NCBI GenBank assembly: GCA_020736575.1
Contig: JAGPYM010000013.1
Span: 1 to 64,000, forward strand
Length of the DNA stretch: 64,000 bases
DNA from: Thelonectria olida
Lineage: Eukaryota; Ascomycota; Sordariomycetes; Hypocreales; Nectriaceae
Direction: 5' to 3'
This document shows positions 32,070 through 44,016 of this stretch, piece by piece. Below the pieces are notes generated by a model, which had not been told where the DNA came from, searched no databases, and saw nothing but the letters and a program-made list of their open reading frames with translations. A program made the translations under genes and the position numbers. How positions within the stretch are numbered: position 1 is the first letter of the stretch; each line of letters starts with the position of its first letter.

Positions 32070-32491
32070 TCAGTAATTATTGTGCAGGAAAAGGTTTCGG
32101 AGCTTATGTGGATATTGCTTCGTCCTAATTTATATACCACGGGTCTTGTTTTACGGAGTTTAGAGGTAACGGAATTATAAATGATGCAAGGTTTCCACGG
32201 ATTATCTTCATGATCTCCAGGGTATCTATCATGCCTTGGACAAAAACAATATCTTGCTATGTTATGCTGCTAAAGAAAAGACGGCCCATGTCATGCATAG
32301 GTATTTGCCGTCAGCCTCCCGGTCTAATGATGCTACGACCCAAACAAGGCCGGATCCAAGAACGCCAAAGATGCACATCCACTTGACATATTCAAGTCTA
32401 ATACCCCCCATCCCCCCCTCCTCCCCCCATCGCTTCTGGAAACTAGTTTGCATACTTTCGTCTGGTGCGCGTTTCAGCAGCCCGCAGGCTC
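32070..32491. other. Intergenic between convergent genes
   Basis: Presumed 3' UTRs of the BAR-SH3 gene and of the unknown protein that ends at 32492. A C-rich tract lies at 32405-32429. No gene seen. Confidence 0.6.
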
Positions 32492-34535
32492 CTATAAACC
32501 GCCTGGAGAATCGACTTTATCCATTCCCAAGGTGCGTGGTCTCCCTAAAGTCATGTAGCTCCCGCCAGATTCAAGACTCATTGGAGTCACTGGGCCTGGA
32601 CTGCCTAGGGGCAGTAGACGCGGGGATATCGGCTTCAAGGCTGCTGGGGGTCTGATCCTGGTTTCGCGAATGCGGACACTGCTGAGCGGGACACTACTCC
32701 CCAACGTTGCTGCCGAGTCCGCTGAGCTGCCGAGGAGCTCGTTTGCCGCCATACTGGCCTGAGCAACCATATCGCGCTGATATTGTTGCAACCTGCGTTG
32801 AACCTCGGACTCGGGTGTGGATATTGTAGGGATATCTGAGGATCGAGGGATGATGTTCGGGTCGGAGTGAAAATGTGCCGCCAAAGAACCAGCGAATGAG
32901 GGACGGAGGGAGCCATGATTGTCGTTTCTCTGTTCATAGTTGGAGGGATAATATTTCCCCATTGGCAGAGGATTATCATGGAACCCAGCTGGGAGGTAGG
33001 AGGCAACTGGCGTGTTGGAATGAGCCAGGGACATGCCCTGGACTGAAGATGTTGAGGTGCGATCAGCAAAAGCTGGCCTGGAGTCAGCAACAAGGCTGAC
33101 TTGCTGATGTCGGGCCATCCTGTTATCGTGTCTGGGTTGGAAGGGGTGGGGACGGTGAACTCGAGTGTTCGGGTCTTCGTGGAGAGGAAAGTAACCTCTG
33201 TAGGACGGCAGGGTTAGCAAGGGTGACGACGATGGTAAGGATGTAAGCTTACCCAGGTAAATCTCCACGTGCCGATAAGGGCTCTGGAGGGGTACGAGCA
33301 GGAGCAGTGCTGAATCGTTTCAGACCAGGCAACTCAATGGTTATAGGGCGGCTGTGGTTGTTGTGGTTGCGAGGTGTGGTGGGACGAGATGTTGCGGGAG
33401 AGGCCGTGGACTCATGGTCATCTAGAGGAGGGAAGATGTGTGAGTACGGAGTGACAGATCAATGTGAATGACGACAAAGAAGATCGGAAAGAAGAAAGTC
33501 GGCGAAGGGGAAGGATGGCAGATATAAGCAGAAGAAGAGAAACGAAGAGCCCCGGAGTTCCAGGGTCAAGGGGGAATTGACGGCGTCACTAAACGGCCGG
33601 GCCGGGAAGATGGGGCCGCTACCCCGCGATGGTTGGCAGAGTGTGTGGGGTAATTATGGAAGCAAGTCACTTCAGGGCCCGGACCAGGTCATCGGACAGG
33701 TCCAGTCTCAGATTGGACGCGGCCAGTGGGAATCTGGATATTGAGAACAAACAAAGAACGCAAGGCAGCATGACAGGGAAGGGGCACGCTTGAGAAGACC
33801 GAAGAGGGAGGGCCAAGACGGGGGGCCAAGAGGGGCCATGTGCACCCGCGGGATGCGCCATTAGACGCGCCATTGGACGTGGACATGGATGGACTTTGCG
33901 GCATGTCATTGTCCTGCGTGGTGGCGGTCTTTAGTTGGAGGGCCCCTTTGGTCCCCTCTCTCGATCGGGCGTAGCAGCTGCGGGATTGATTTTGTCTCTG
34001 CCATGTTGTTTTGTGGCGTTCAACAACGGGGATTTTTCAGCGAATTGGGTCAAACTGCCTCGTTGGGTCATGGTTTGTCGTCGTTTCGGCGGCTGCTCTG
34101 ACTGTTCCCCAGGTGGGTGTTGTTTTCCAGGCATGCATTGATGCAATGTGATATCAACTAGTCTCGGTCGAGACCCTTGAAGGATGAAGACAGAGCTGAG
34201 GGGTAGAAAAGGCAGTGCATAAGCTTTGCATAAAAAGGAATGGCCAGGCTATGCCAATGGAATGCTGTACAACACAGATGGAAAACTAACTTACCACGAA
34301 GACTACTGCCATCTGCACCCCAGGCGCCGCCATCTCTTCCAAGGCTGCGTCCGTTCGGCAGCGTCGGTGTGTTGCGTCCGGATATGCTCAAATTCCCGAA
34401 GTCTTCAGAGAAGGGACTGTTGGTCGACGATGGAAGCGAGACATCCGAAGAGCTGGACACGGTTCGGCCCGGCATCGAAGGACGGAGCCGGGGCGAGAGG
34501 TACGGGGATTTTAGAGACCGGGCAAAGTTGGCCAT
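32492..34535 (-). CDS. Unknown Ser/Pro-rich protein with an unusually long intron
   Basis: Exons on the minus strand, 34535-34295, 33421-33253 and 33197-32492, give 371 residues. The phases match at both junctions (1 and 2), and the splice sites are good (GTAAGT donor; C/T-tract CTCTAG acceptor). The protein starts MANFARSLKSPYLSPRLRPS. A Ser-rich segment with FSEDFGNLSISGRNTPTLPN and then RPITIELPGLKRFSTAPART follow. A helical segment ESEVQRRLQQYQRDMVAQAS comes next, and then a basic RIRETRIRPPAALKPISPRL. No catalytic or membrane motif is visible. The Ser-Pro/Thr-Pro dipeptides suggest a phosphorylated regulatory protein, which is a guess. The first intron is 873 nt, far longer than others here. 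If it is not spliced, exon 1 would belong to a separate transcript. Confidence 0.65.
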
Positions 34536-37500
34536 GGTCCTGTCGGCGTCGTCGTGATCTTCAACGGTACTAGATTCTCGGAGCGGATGTTGAGCTTGCG
34601 TGGCCCGGTCGGACAGTCGCGATTGCGTTATCAGGCGCCAGCGCCGTTGCATTGAGGCTGTGTGAAGCTGGGGAGGTGGCAGCGAGGGGCGGATGGAAGT
34701 CGGATAAGAAGAAAGACAGTGAATATCCTCCTAGAGTTGAGTTGATTGAGTTTGTTCGACGGCCGGCCCCTGGTTGTCGTCTCAAAAGGTTGCTCTCGGA
34801 AGATCTGGAAGACCAGCGGATCGACAACGGGCGTCGGGAGTAATAGCAGCGAAATGAGGTGGAGGGGGCAGTCGTGACAAGGAGCGGGAGACTGTGTAGT
34901 CGTGCTCCTCAAGGGAATAAAACGGCAGACACAAGATCTGAACCGGGGGAAGGAGAGGATGAAGAATTGAACCAGCTTTGTGTATGTGCAAAGAAGAAGA
35001 AGATTGTTTGAGAATGTCAGGGTCCAAAAGTCCACCGAGGAACAAGGCGGGAAGGGTTCAGAGGTTGGAGGGGGCTAGAAGATGATCCGACCCGATGAGT
35101 TTCAGTGACAACGGAATCTGAATGGCGGAAGGAGCATTACGAAGAGAGGGCAGGTACCAAGTACGTGTATTAGTATCCTCCGGCGTTGTCCCTGGACACT
35201 GCCACTTCCGCAGCTTTGTCACCAAGAAAGTGACGTTTTCCTCTTCACAGATAGGTACCTCCGAACCTGGGATACGTAGTTAACCTAACTACCTACCTAC
35301 CTATAATAATTTGGTTAGGGGGACCCAAGCCGCGACATCAAAGACCCCTCGTTTTGGCCGTGTTGGTGTGGATACCTTTGGAGGCTGACCAGGCCCCGCT
35401 GGACGTCTGAACTGGTTGTCGGTTGGCCTTCCCGTCCTTTTGCTCGCCGTCATCGGGTTTCCAGGTTCCATAACCCATGCCGCAGCCCTTGCCCTGGCTC
35501 CCAAGAGAGGATGATCCGAGGCTCCTGTCACAAGCGGGCGTTGCGGCCGGGCCATCCCTTCGCAGCACCCATCCATGCTGGCACATCATTTCACAACTTG
35601 GTGGGGCGTACGACAGCCTCTTCCTCTTGACGCAGCGACGATACTGCACAAACAGCAGAAATGCGACTAGAGAAATCTAGGTTCACATCCTGAGTCTCTT
35701 TTCCTCCGTCGGTGTTTATTTGCGGATCACTTTGCCCAGCCGCACTCTTAGAAAAGTTACCAGTCAACTCGTGTCTCATGATATCCACTGCGACACATCA
35801 ACGGAATGGAAAAACACGGGCTTCCTCTGCACGTTTGAGCAAACATTGGTTTCGTTGGCGAATCTTATCACCCAAGTACGTATGGCAATTTTAATTCCCG
35901 GTCCCGAGGCTCCCGTTTGGTTCTCCAGTCATTTCCTAAGCTTGCCGGGCTCCAAAGTTGTTTGTCGCTCCCCACCGCCGTCGTCGATGCTGTTTAGTGA
36001 CAAATGACGCCACGAGAAATGGAGTTGAGGATCTTGCCTTGACCGAAACGCCCCAGAAGTGGATGCCTGCAACTTGGCATTTGAGAATTGAGCCAGGTGT
36101 TTTCCGGATAGGCCCTGTCGTGAGAGTGTAGCACGACGGTCAGTTGCAAGAGGTAACAAGGGCAACAACGTCGATGGGCATCAAGATCGTCCTCGGCCTT
36201 GTCCCGCTCGCTTCTTCGCCGTCGTCAGTCCCTTGACGGCACTCCCTGAGCCTATGTCTGCTTTGTATCACTCGTCGATCCCGGGACAAACTCTTCACCG
36301 GCAGCGATAAGGCGAAAATCGTTGCCGTCTGAGATCAGCCATGCAGTCTTAAACTGTGACGAAATTGCTTCTGTCGACACGAAACAGCCAGGAGGCAACT
36401 TCCATCAGCTCACAACCATCATTCCGGGGAGTCGGACACGGCCCAGCAGTGATCGTCCTCACATGGGAACCACATCGACCTTATCCTCGTGGCCCTCTAA
36501 CTCTGCCACTGGCTCGCGCTCAAACTTGGCTTATTCGTGCCCGCTCGCGTCGCCACCCACGAGGTAAGAAAGATTCAAAGAATTTCGCACACAAAGGTGA
36601 CAAAAGTCCCGAGCGGTGAAGGTGAATTTGTTCGCTCAGCCGGAAAATTCTTCATCGTGGAATGAATGTGGGCTTCGGAGGCCAGAGAAGAAGAATTAGT
36701 CCAATTCTTGGCTTTTTCTTGAAGCTGGATGGGGTCAAATACGGCGCTTCATCTTTTCGACGACGTCATGGCGCCAACATCCAACCGCCCCCACAATGGG
36801 GCCCTTGAAGCCTTTCCCCATTCCTTTTCTTTGGGCACTTCATTGCCAGGGTATCACCACCACTGTGACCATTATCGTCACTGTGATGGCGCAAAATGAA
36901 CATCCACTGATTTTCCGCCTTGTTGCTCCCCTCTCCTCCCGAACTTCGCCCGTGAGCCTGTCACTTGGTCGATCGTCAACGGATCCTTCCTGGTCCCTTG
37001 TTCTTCCCAACGGAACCCCCCGCGCGCGTTGTGACCGGGAGTGGTTCGATAAAGACACCAGCTTGCATCTGCCTTTGTGTTACGCTCTGCGAGTGCGCGA
37101 TATTTCTCCGGGTTCCAAGGCTGTTTGGTTGGCTCAACGAGAGACGGGCCTTGCTCGATGTGGTTATGATGCGTGCATGAATAGGTATGCCGACCGACCA
37201 ACAATCAGTTCCGACTATCAATCTCTCAAGACAACATCACCGAGTCAGATGGCCACAGATCTCCAGGCTGCGTTACTATTCGTAGACCACGGATGCAACT
37301 GTTGCCCATAGATCAACCTCTCGCGTCTGTCCTAGATGAGGTGGGCTGGGTCATGCTACAAACACTAAGTAGATTAACTAAATTAACATTACGGGGGCAA
37401 CCGATGTAGGTAGACTCATCCATTGCTCTCGAAGCAATTGCAGAATAATGGAGTCCGCGGATGAGTTGACGAAATCAAGTAGATAGTGAGACACAAAAGG

Positions 37501-37726
37501 AAAACGACAAGAAAAGCTTCACAAATAATCACAGCCCATCCAGCAGGCTCTCCTCTCCATACTCCTCGCCAACTCCTTTCCGTCCCAACTTGTAAGGCAT
37601 CTGGATATCTTGTTCGAGCCCTGGCAGCCAGGCCAAATACTCTTCTTGGTCATCTAGTCCATCGCATGCTTGGCCTGCCGCTGATCGTCCGCCTTCGCTC
37701 TCACCGCGTTGACTCGGTGTCAGTCT
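34536..37726. other. Gene-poor 3.2-kb intergenic region
   Basis: The left part (34536-35050) looks like a C/T-rich promoter or leader of the 34535 gene on the minus strand. A short CCTA/TACC-repeat tract lies at 35283-35304. A 171-residue plus-strand frame (36796-37311) is open but has no recognisable features. No RNA gene seen. Confidence 0.5.
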
Positions 37727-38339
37727 CTAGACCTTGGCACGGCCGGTGAAGCGGGTTCTTGTCTCTCGGTGCCTCCACCAATAGCCAAAAGCCGCAAGCG
37801 TAGCGATCAACCAGAGAAGAGCGCTCGTCAAGTCAACCCAAACGGCGTTTTTCATGCGCTGAACGCCCTTGACGCCCTCGGCATCTTCGCCGATGTACAT
37901 CTGCAAATGTGTGTGTCAGTCGACGTATCTCTCCATCGCTTTGGCGTTCCGCGCATAGTTGAAGCACGCATACCTTGCCGAAGACGCCAAAGAGGGCAAT
38001 CCATAGGATGAAGAGGATAAAGTCCCAAACAGCGGCGACTACCCCTGCGACACGCAGGACAAAGGGGATAAAGTAGAGGACACAAGTGACCGCCGACATG
38101 CTGCCTACCACCACGGCATACACCTATGGGGTCCCTCTCGTTAGAACGCTTTCCATGTGATTTCTGTTTGTCTGTCTGTTTCTGGGACTCACCCATTTCG
38201 AATCACTATATTTCCCATGCTGGTGGGCTCGATTCAGATCGACGCCATAGAGGCCAATGGTGGTGAGGGCAAGTGCGAAGCAGAAAAGGTGCAACAGCGA
38301 AAACAACAAGTAGCTGACCGCAAAGTTTGCGAGACCCAT
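37727..38339 (-). CDS. Small four-helix (MARVEL-like) integral membrane protein
   Basis: Exons on the minus strand, 38339-38193, 38123-37974 and 37900-37727, give 156 residues with phase 0 at both junctions. Four hydrophobic segments are visible: around residues 8-32 (AVSYLLFSLLHLFCFALALTT), 50-70 (VYAVVVGSMSAVTCVLYFI), 75-97 (AGVVAAVWDFILFILWIALF) and 124-140 (TSALLWLIATLAAFGYW). The layout, the Trp-Asp in the third helix and the short polar loop before helix 4 (EGVKGVQRMKNAVWVD) fit fungal MARVEL-domain proteins. These are membrane proteins of the plasma membrane or vesicles, with roles in membrane apposition. There is no signal peptide besides helix 1. The membrane topology is confident; the family name less so. 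Confidence 0.82.
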
Positions 38340-39868
38340 GATCGATTTTGTTTCGCCTCGGTCGAGCGGGTTTGTAGGCTATGCGACGGAGCCGCGGGCT
38401 TGAAGCGCTTCAGAGCGACGAGTTGGAGGTACGTTTTTCGCTTGCGTGGTTGAAGTCTGACAGAGAGGCGTGTTAACTAGCTCTTCGCGAGATGACGACT
38501 TGGAGACGTTATTGGTGCGGCGGGTGCGTTGCAAAAGTTTAGTTGGAAAGGAAAAGGGGACAAACGGTTGAATAGGCTGTCAGGCTGATTGAAGGGATTG
38601 GGACGCTGTGGAGGTCTCGACCCGTTCACGGTTGGACGTTGATGGTTTGTGCAAGTGATGATGGCGTTTAGGAACGAAGCGGGGAGCTGACCCGAGCTTG
38701 CAACAAATGCTGCACAAATGCAAAAGCCAAACGTGGGCGGTGGCAATGAAAGAAATGGACCGACCTTTTGAAGCTTCAAGTTGTTTGGAGTGTTTGTACC
38801 ATTCTTTCCTAGCTCGCTCGGATCCTGCGGTGTGTTTTTAAATTGGTCTGGATCGCAATGGGCTTGAAAAGTTGGCCGTGAAGTCATGACGTCGAGGAAG
38901 ATGAAGCTAGGAATCCCTGATTGTTTCACAAGGTTGGATTGCTTCGGAATGTGATTGGCTGTTGAAGCTTGGTGGTTGACTTTTAGCCGCTAAACAACAC
39001 GTGAAAGACTGCGCATGTGGCTCTACGAATACGGATATGGATAAGGTTGGTGAGGGAGTCGCGATGTGCAGCAGCTTCCGTCTGATTGGTATCGGGCTGA
39101 GGAGAAAAGGCAAAGAGACGGGGACACGACGAGGCAGGAAACTAGCTGAGGCTTGACTGTGGCTCATGGCGAAAACAAGGAGTGACGGTGAGCTCAGGCA
39201 TCTGCCGTCTCTTTTGTGAGAGTTGAATCTGTTCCATCATTTGTTTTGTTTTGTATTGCTAGCCTCTCGACTGTCGCCAAATTTTCAGGCAGCTTCGATA
39301 GAGTTTCCGGCGCCTCACTTGCGAACGCCTCAACTCGCCCGAACAACGCTTCTCATTCGGCTTGACGCAGTGGCTGTGCATAACCCATCATGTGACGGAC
39401 AGAGAAGCCTTGAACGAGTTGTGAAGCTTGCTACGTTTTTCCGGCCTTCTTTCCTGAGGCAAACGAGACCGTCTGCTTGCCTCTGCCCCGCTAGTGAGAG
39501 CTTCGCCTTGAAACCGTGATTTCGTACCACCTTGAACGAGGGAGAAGCTTTAGTGTCTCCATCATGTCTGCTCAAGACCGGTCTTTGCAAGATGCTCAGA
39601 GGCCCATTTCACTCCGCTCGCCGAGGGCACTGCCCGTGGAATTGACGCCTTTGTCAAGGCGGAAATTGGACTTTGTTGAAATTGTGAGAGGAGTTTCAAT
39701 GCCTGTTGTTGTATAAGAGGGAGGGGACTCCCTTATCGAGAACAGTCGGAATAGGACCATCTCAGCATACCAAACCAGCTCAATACTCTCTCAACCGATT
39801 CATATACCGCATCTTGACTCTCAAGTCTTGACGTTTTTGACCCAATATCCTCAACTCACCCAATCATC
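38340..39868. other. Divergent intergenic region
   Basis: Upstream DNA of the MARVEL-like gene (-) and of the small Cys-rich protein gene (+). Short frames on both strands have no features. A TATA-like element lies at 39712-39720. Confidence 0.55.
39712..39720 (+). promoter_or_regulatory. TATA-like element upstream of the small Cys-rich protein gene
   Basis: TATAAGAGG about 150 bp before the ATG at 39869, followed by a C/A-rich leader. Plausible core promoter. Confidence 0.45.
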
Positions 39869-40158
39869 ATGGCCTGGTTTGTAGACTCACTTAGATGCCA
39901 CCCCCCAGACACTAGCGTTAACACTTGTAGCAAAAACACCCACGCTTCCAAGCAGCAGCAGATTGTCGACTATCAGCAGCAACCCAACATTTGGAGATGC
40001 GTAAGTCGTGCTTAATTCGTGGGCTCGAGAACCACATGCTAATGCTTCTGTAGTGCGCATGCTACAACGGCCCGAACTCCATGGCTATTGACGCAAAGTG
40101 CCCCAACTGCCATGTCCACGCCTTCTGCAGCGAGTGCGAATACTCCTTCAGCGGCTAG
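39869..40158 (+). CDS. 60-residue cysteine-rich (zinc-ribbon-like) protein
   Basis: Found by exon joining, since there is no long ORF. Exons 39869-39876, 39931-40000 and 40054-40158. The product starts MACKNTHASKQQQIVDYQQQ. It has seven cysteines in its second half (26, 27, 29, 42, 45, 51, 54), in the pattern WRCCACYNGPNSM-(x6)-CPNCHVHAFCSEC, consistent with one or two bound zinc ions. Both introns are GT-AG and the final acceptor is strong. The first intron (54 nt) is a multiple of three and contains no stop, so retention would add 18 residues (78 in total) after the first two. Similar tiny Cys-rich proteins are common in sordariomycetes and have no assigned role. There is no signal peptide, so it is probably intracellular. 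Confidence 0.72.
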
Positions 40159-41031
40159 ACGTCTCGGGCTCGCTGAATCACCCGACAGTGCTTCAGTGAG
40201 CCCACTCTCTCGACCGGGGATCCAGCCCCCGAAGAAGCGACAACAGAACATTGGATTCATCCATCGGATTTCCTTCGTTTCGATCCTCTCTTCGCAGCTT
40301 ATACCTTCTCCGACGATTCGCACAGTCTTTTTCCGGCTCACGCCCTCGATTCAGTCAGTCCTTACTTCTTGTATCTAGATCATCTTTGTCCGCATTTAGA
40401 CCTTCTTTTCTTGCTGCCCCGATGAGTTGCAGGGGAGTGTTGTATTGGTTACTATACTTTCTCAGAAGCACCCGGTTTTGGACGCGCATTCTTAGACGGA
40501 TAGAAGACGGAACTTGGAAAACAAGAAATAGACTTTCTTTTGTGTAACTACCTACATACATACCGTTCCCTTGGTTCATATTCTCTTACAACTCGACCAA
40601 TCCTGAGCAAGCCTTGCAAAAGCCAATGCCCAATTATAACACAAAAGCCACACACATGCGAAAGACGCAACACATCAGCCACGCCACATGATTTGTGCAT
40701 CTCCAACGCCCTTTCGGGCGGAGTTGTTCCCCGTCCCGGCATTCCCAACAATCGAGATGCCGTCGCATTTGTGTTCCTTTGCGTCCTCCTATGAAGAGCC
40801 CGGTCTGCCGAGGTCCCCTTCGATGGCCCCCACTCTCTCACCGGGGAAGGATGAGCAGATGCGACAATATATCGTCCACCAACAAGTGGCATGGGCTTTG
40901 TAACTCTTCACCGACTTTAAATCCCACGAGCCGTTGACCAACATAACTTGACTTACCTACCGACTTGATCTGAAACCGTCCTTTGACTGCCTTGTATCCT
41001 TCTCCAGCCATCCCCAGATCCAGACTAAAAC
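40159..41031. other. Intergenic between co-oriented genes
   Basis: 3' region of the small Cys-rich protein gene and promoter of the phosphatase gene. Small frames on both strands look random. Nothing else seen. Confidence 0.55.
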
Positions 41032-41889
41032 ATGTCCGATCTCGCACCCCCCTTCGTCTCCGTTCCCGGCGTCCCCAACTTCCGCGATCTTGGCCGCACC
41101 CCGATCGCCACCCGGCCCGGCCACTCCATTAAGCCCGGCCTCGTCTTCCGCGCCGCCGAGCCCTCGCGCGTCACCCCCGCCGGCATCGACGCCCTCCAGG
41201 CCCTTGCCATCTCCCACGTGTACGACCTGCGCTCCACCATAGAGATCCAGCGCCACTCCCAGGGCATCGCCTCCTGGCCCGGCGCCGAGCGAGTTTTCGC
41301 ACCAGTCTTTGCCGACAAGGACTACGGGCCTGAGGCCATTGCCCTGCGTTTCATGCAATACTCCAAGGGCGGCACGACCGGCTTCGTCGAGACGTACCGG
41401 ACTATCTGGGAGTCTGGCGCGGGGAGCTTCGCGACCATCTTGTTGCATTTGGCATCGCCGGATGCCTCGCCTCTGCTTGTCCACTGCACCGCGGGCAAGG
41501 ACCGCACGGGAGTCATCTGTGCCATCATCCTGTCTCTATGCGGAGTAGACGATGAAACCATTGCTCAAGAGTACAGCCTGACTGAGACGGGACTGGCTGA
41601 GAGAAAACCGGAAATCCTGGCAAGTTTGATGAAACACGAGGCTCTCAAGGATAACCCCGAAGGAGCCGAACGACTGCTTGGAGCCAGGCAAGTTTGGACC
41701 AAGAACGAAGACTGCCGATATGACAGCTACTAACAATTCCATAGACCTGAAAGCATGCTCGCGGCGCTAGAGGCACTGCGGCAAGACCAAGGCTCGGTTG
41801 AGCAATACGTCTTGACTAAGTGCGCTCTCTCCCGAGAAGATATCGAGCAGCTTCGCAAGAACTTGATCGTCTCCGACGCAACCGACTAA
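41032..41889 (+). CDS. Tyrosine/dual-specificity phosphatase, GC-AG intron
   Basis: A 266-residue cytosolic phosphatase of the fungal Tyr_phosphatase family, in two exons 41032-41687 and 41745-41889. The P-loop HCTAGKDRTG at residues 151-160 gives catalytic Cys152 and Arg158 of the CX5R signature. VPNFRDLG and LVFRAAEPSRV near the N-terminus, and SHVYDLRSTIE, are typical of the lipid/protein phosphatase 3 group. GDxETIAQEYSLTE-like helices (here VDDETIAQEYSLTE) follow the active site. The intron starts with GCAAGT rather than GT, has a perfect TACTAAC branch site and ends CATAG. Only this donor keeps the frame, giving GARPESMLAALEAL. The short second exon completes the usual C-terminal helices (SVEQYVLTKCALSREDIEQLR). 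Substrate unknown (phosphotyrosine or phosphoinositide). Confidence 0.9.
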
Positions 41890-42094
41890 AATCACTGGAC
41901 CCAACAAGTAAATGAGATAGATGGCACAGGTTTAGATTCGTACACCACTTACATACGTACATACATACAACGCTTTGGTATTGTTATTGTACAAGTTTGC
42001 GCCGCTGGTCGGGGTAAAAAAGCGTCCCCGACAATCCCAAATCCCGCCGCGGGAGACATGATATGACAGAGATAAATCTAAAAATACACAACTT

Positions 42095-43248
42095 TCAGGG
42101 AACCGACGTAGGAATCTTGACCAGTCCACGCTTGCGGTCTTCGTGCGGCGCACCGTACCGCCAGCCGGTTCCCTGCCTTGAGCGGCCATCCCGACCAACA
42201 TCATCAACGTTGATGGGGTGGAATCGGAACTGATACCGATCCGTCCTTACTACCTTTCTCTGCTTGTATTCCCTCTGTTGCTGCCTCTGAAGCTTCTGCG
42301 CGACAGAGTCCTCTTCATCCTGAGTAGCCTTCTTGAACTTCTCAAGACTCTCCTCTCGCGTCTTTCCCTTGAGGATCTCCTGCTCCATCTTGATGAGCTG
42401 GGGCTGAGGGGATCGAGCATCGGCCGAGAGCATCCTCTCGTGGAAAGCCTTTGCGGCGTCTTCTCGAGTAAACGTCCGAGATTCTGACACAGGCACAAAT
42501 AGTTGTTGCATCGTCAGGTTGTGCACGTGGACTTCGTTGATGGGCTCGTGAGCAACGTTTTCCTCGCCCTCAATGTAAACGGTCTTGGGCAGCATCTTCA
42601 TCACGGCCTTGGCGTAGGGAGTGGCTAATTTCTTGCCCTGTTGAAGCTGTTAGCTCGATATTCTAAGTTGAGGAGCAGCTTGAGCATGTGAATAGTGGAG
42701 TTGTTGATATCAGATAAAATGAATGTTTTAACCAGCGGGTATGTCTTCAAGACTAATCGAAAATTTTCAAGAGTCTCATCATGCAACGAAACATGGGATA
42801 ATAAGGGCATAACGGGGATAATACTCACTTCCCTAATCCAACGCTGCTCAACCTCCTTCAACCGCACAACAGCGGCGACTCTCCTCACGTCAACACCCAT
42901 CTCAGCGGAAACAGCCTTCAACGACTCTCCCCGAATGGTCACCTTATTCCAAATGAGATCTTTCGTTGGCTCAGCCAGGACAGTCTGGCTTCGGAACAGA
43001 GGGTTGAGAGGGAAAGGCTGATCCTTGAAAGGTCCGAGGTAGTTGGGCGATGAGGGAGCTTCAGCCAGGGTAGCGCCATGTCGAGACTTGAGCCACTCGT
43101 ACATGCGTTGGCGATTCCTGCTCATCTTTTCGCGGCATTGTGTTGTCGAAAAGGTTCGGGAGAAGGGGACAGCAGCGGTATTCCTTGACAACGAGCCAGC
43201 TGCTTCGAGGCCAGCCAGCGGCGCTGAGGTGGGAATTCGGGGGGGCAT
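42095..43248 (-). CDS. MRPS35: Mitochondrial ribosomal small-subunit protein mS45 (Bot1/Mrps35 family)
   Basis: Exons on the minus strand, 43248-42829 and 42637-42095, give 320 residues. The N-terminus (MPPRIPTSAPLAGLEAAGSL, then PFSRTFSTTQCREK) is a mitochondrial targeting sequence with a typical R-x-FS(T) processing region. The body matches the Bot1p family: NPLFRSQTVLAEPTKDLIW, ESLKAVSAEMGVDVRRVAAVVRLKEVEQRW, GKKLATPYAKAV, EPINEVHVHNLTMQQLFVPVSESRTFTREDAAKAF. The C-terminus is basic and helical (QKLQRQQQREYKQRKVVRTDRY is one stretch), ending in an Arg/Lys-rich tail suited to rRNA binding. The 191-nt intron is longer than most here. An in-frame upstream extension exists, but the ATG at 43248 places the targeting signal first. 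Function: structural part of the mitoribosome small subunit. Confidence 0.87.
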
Positions 43249-44016
43249 GATTATTGCAGCTCCAGTCAAGCCTTGGACTGCATCACATGCAACTCGGAGC
43301 CAATTGAGTGGAATTGGCTTGGCCCGGACTGGCGTCGACTCGCGATGTGCGTTTGTAGTTGGAGGTGAGCTGTTGCTTGATGGAGGTGGTAGCAATTTTT
43401 CAGCGCATTCGGGAAAAAGAATGGCCGAAATTCCGGTGGGAAGAAACTCAACTCGCGAGTCCCCACCCCCACTTTTGGCTTCTAGTTGGTGACTCTAGGT
43501 ATTCTGATAGAACCGTACAAATTAATCTTAAACTTATCTATCGTCTTTCTATAAGCAAACTGGAGTTGAGGTGTTCGGGTGGTACGACCAAGAAGTCTAG
43601 AAATGACAAACGAGCACCTCGAAGAGTTGTATTGTGTGTATTTGAAATGAAGCCATTAACTCGGAATTGGTTTCCTCTGCACTAAACCCATCATCCTTTG
43701 CCATCCCTTCGTGTACTAGCTGTGCCTTGAAGTCACATTATACATCAATTCCATGCTTCATTAAAGTGTAGATGGTTTGGGCCCTCTGGACAGCCCCAGC
43801 CAGACGCTTCCCGAATATTATCAACAGGTGAAGTAACAAGTTGGTAGAGAAAACTAGGTCAAACCCAAGAGCAAGTACGTGTACGGGCCGCCTCAGATCC
43901 AAGCATGGATCCCTGGAATTCAAGATCGAGTCGTGTATGAAAGGGCCTGATAACCCAACTCGGCGTCTCTTGATAGATAAAAATTGTTGTTCTTCGGCAT
44001 CACGACGAGCAAGCCG
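43249..44016. other. Intergenic: mS45 promoter and 3' end of the response regulator gene
   Basis: AT-rich around 43500-43560. No supported gene. Confidence 0.55.

Noticed and set aside
35283..35304. CCTA-rich tract resembling telomere repeats
   Set aside because: The repeats are CCTA-type, not the TTAGGG/CCCTAA unit of fungal telomeres, and only a few copies; ordinary low-complexity DNA.
36796..37311. 171-codon open frame on the plus strand
   Set aside because: No recognisable domain or hydrophobic pattern; overlapping frames of similar length exist on the other strand, typical of chance in GC-rich DNA.
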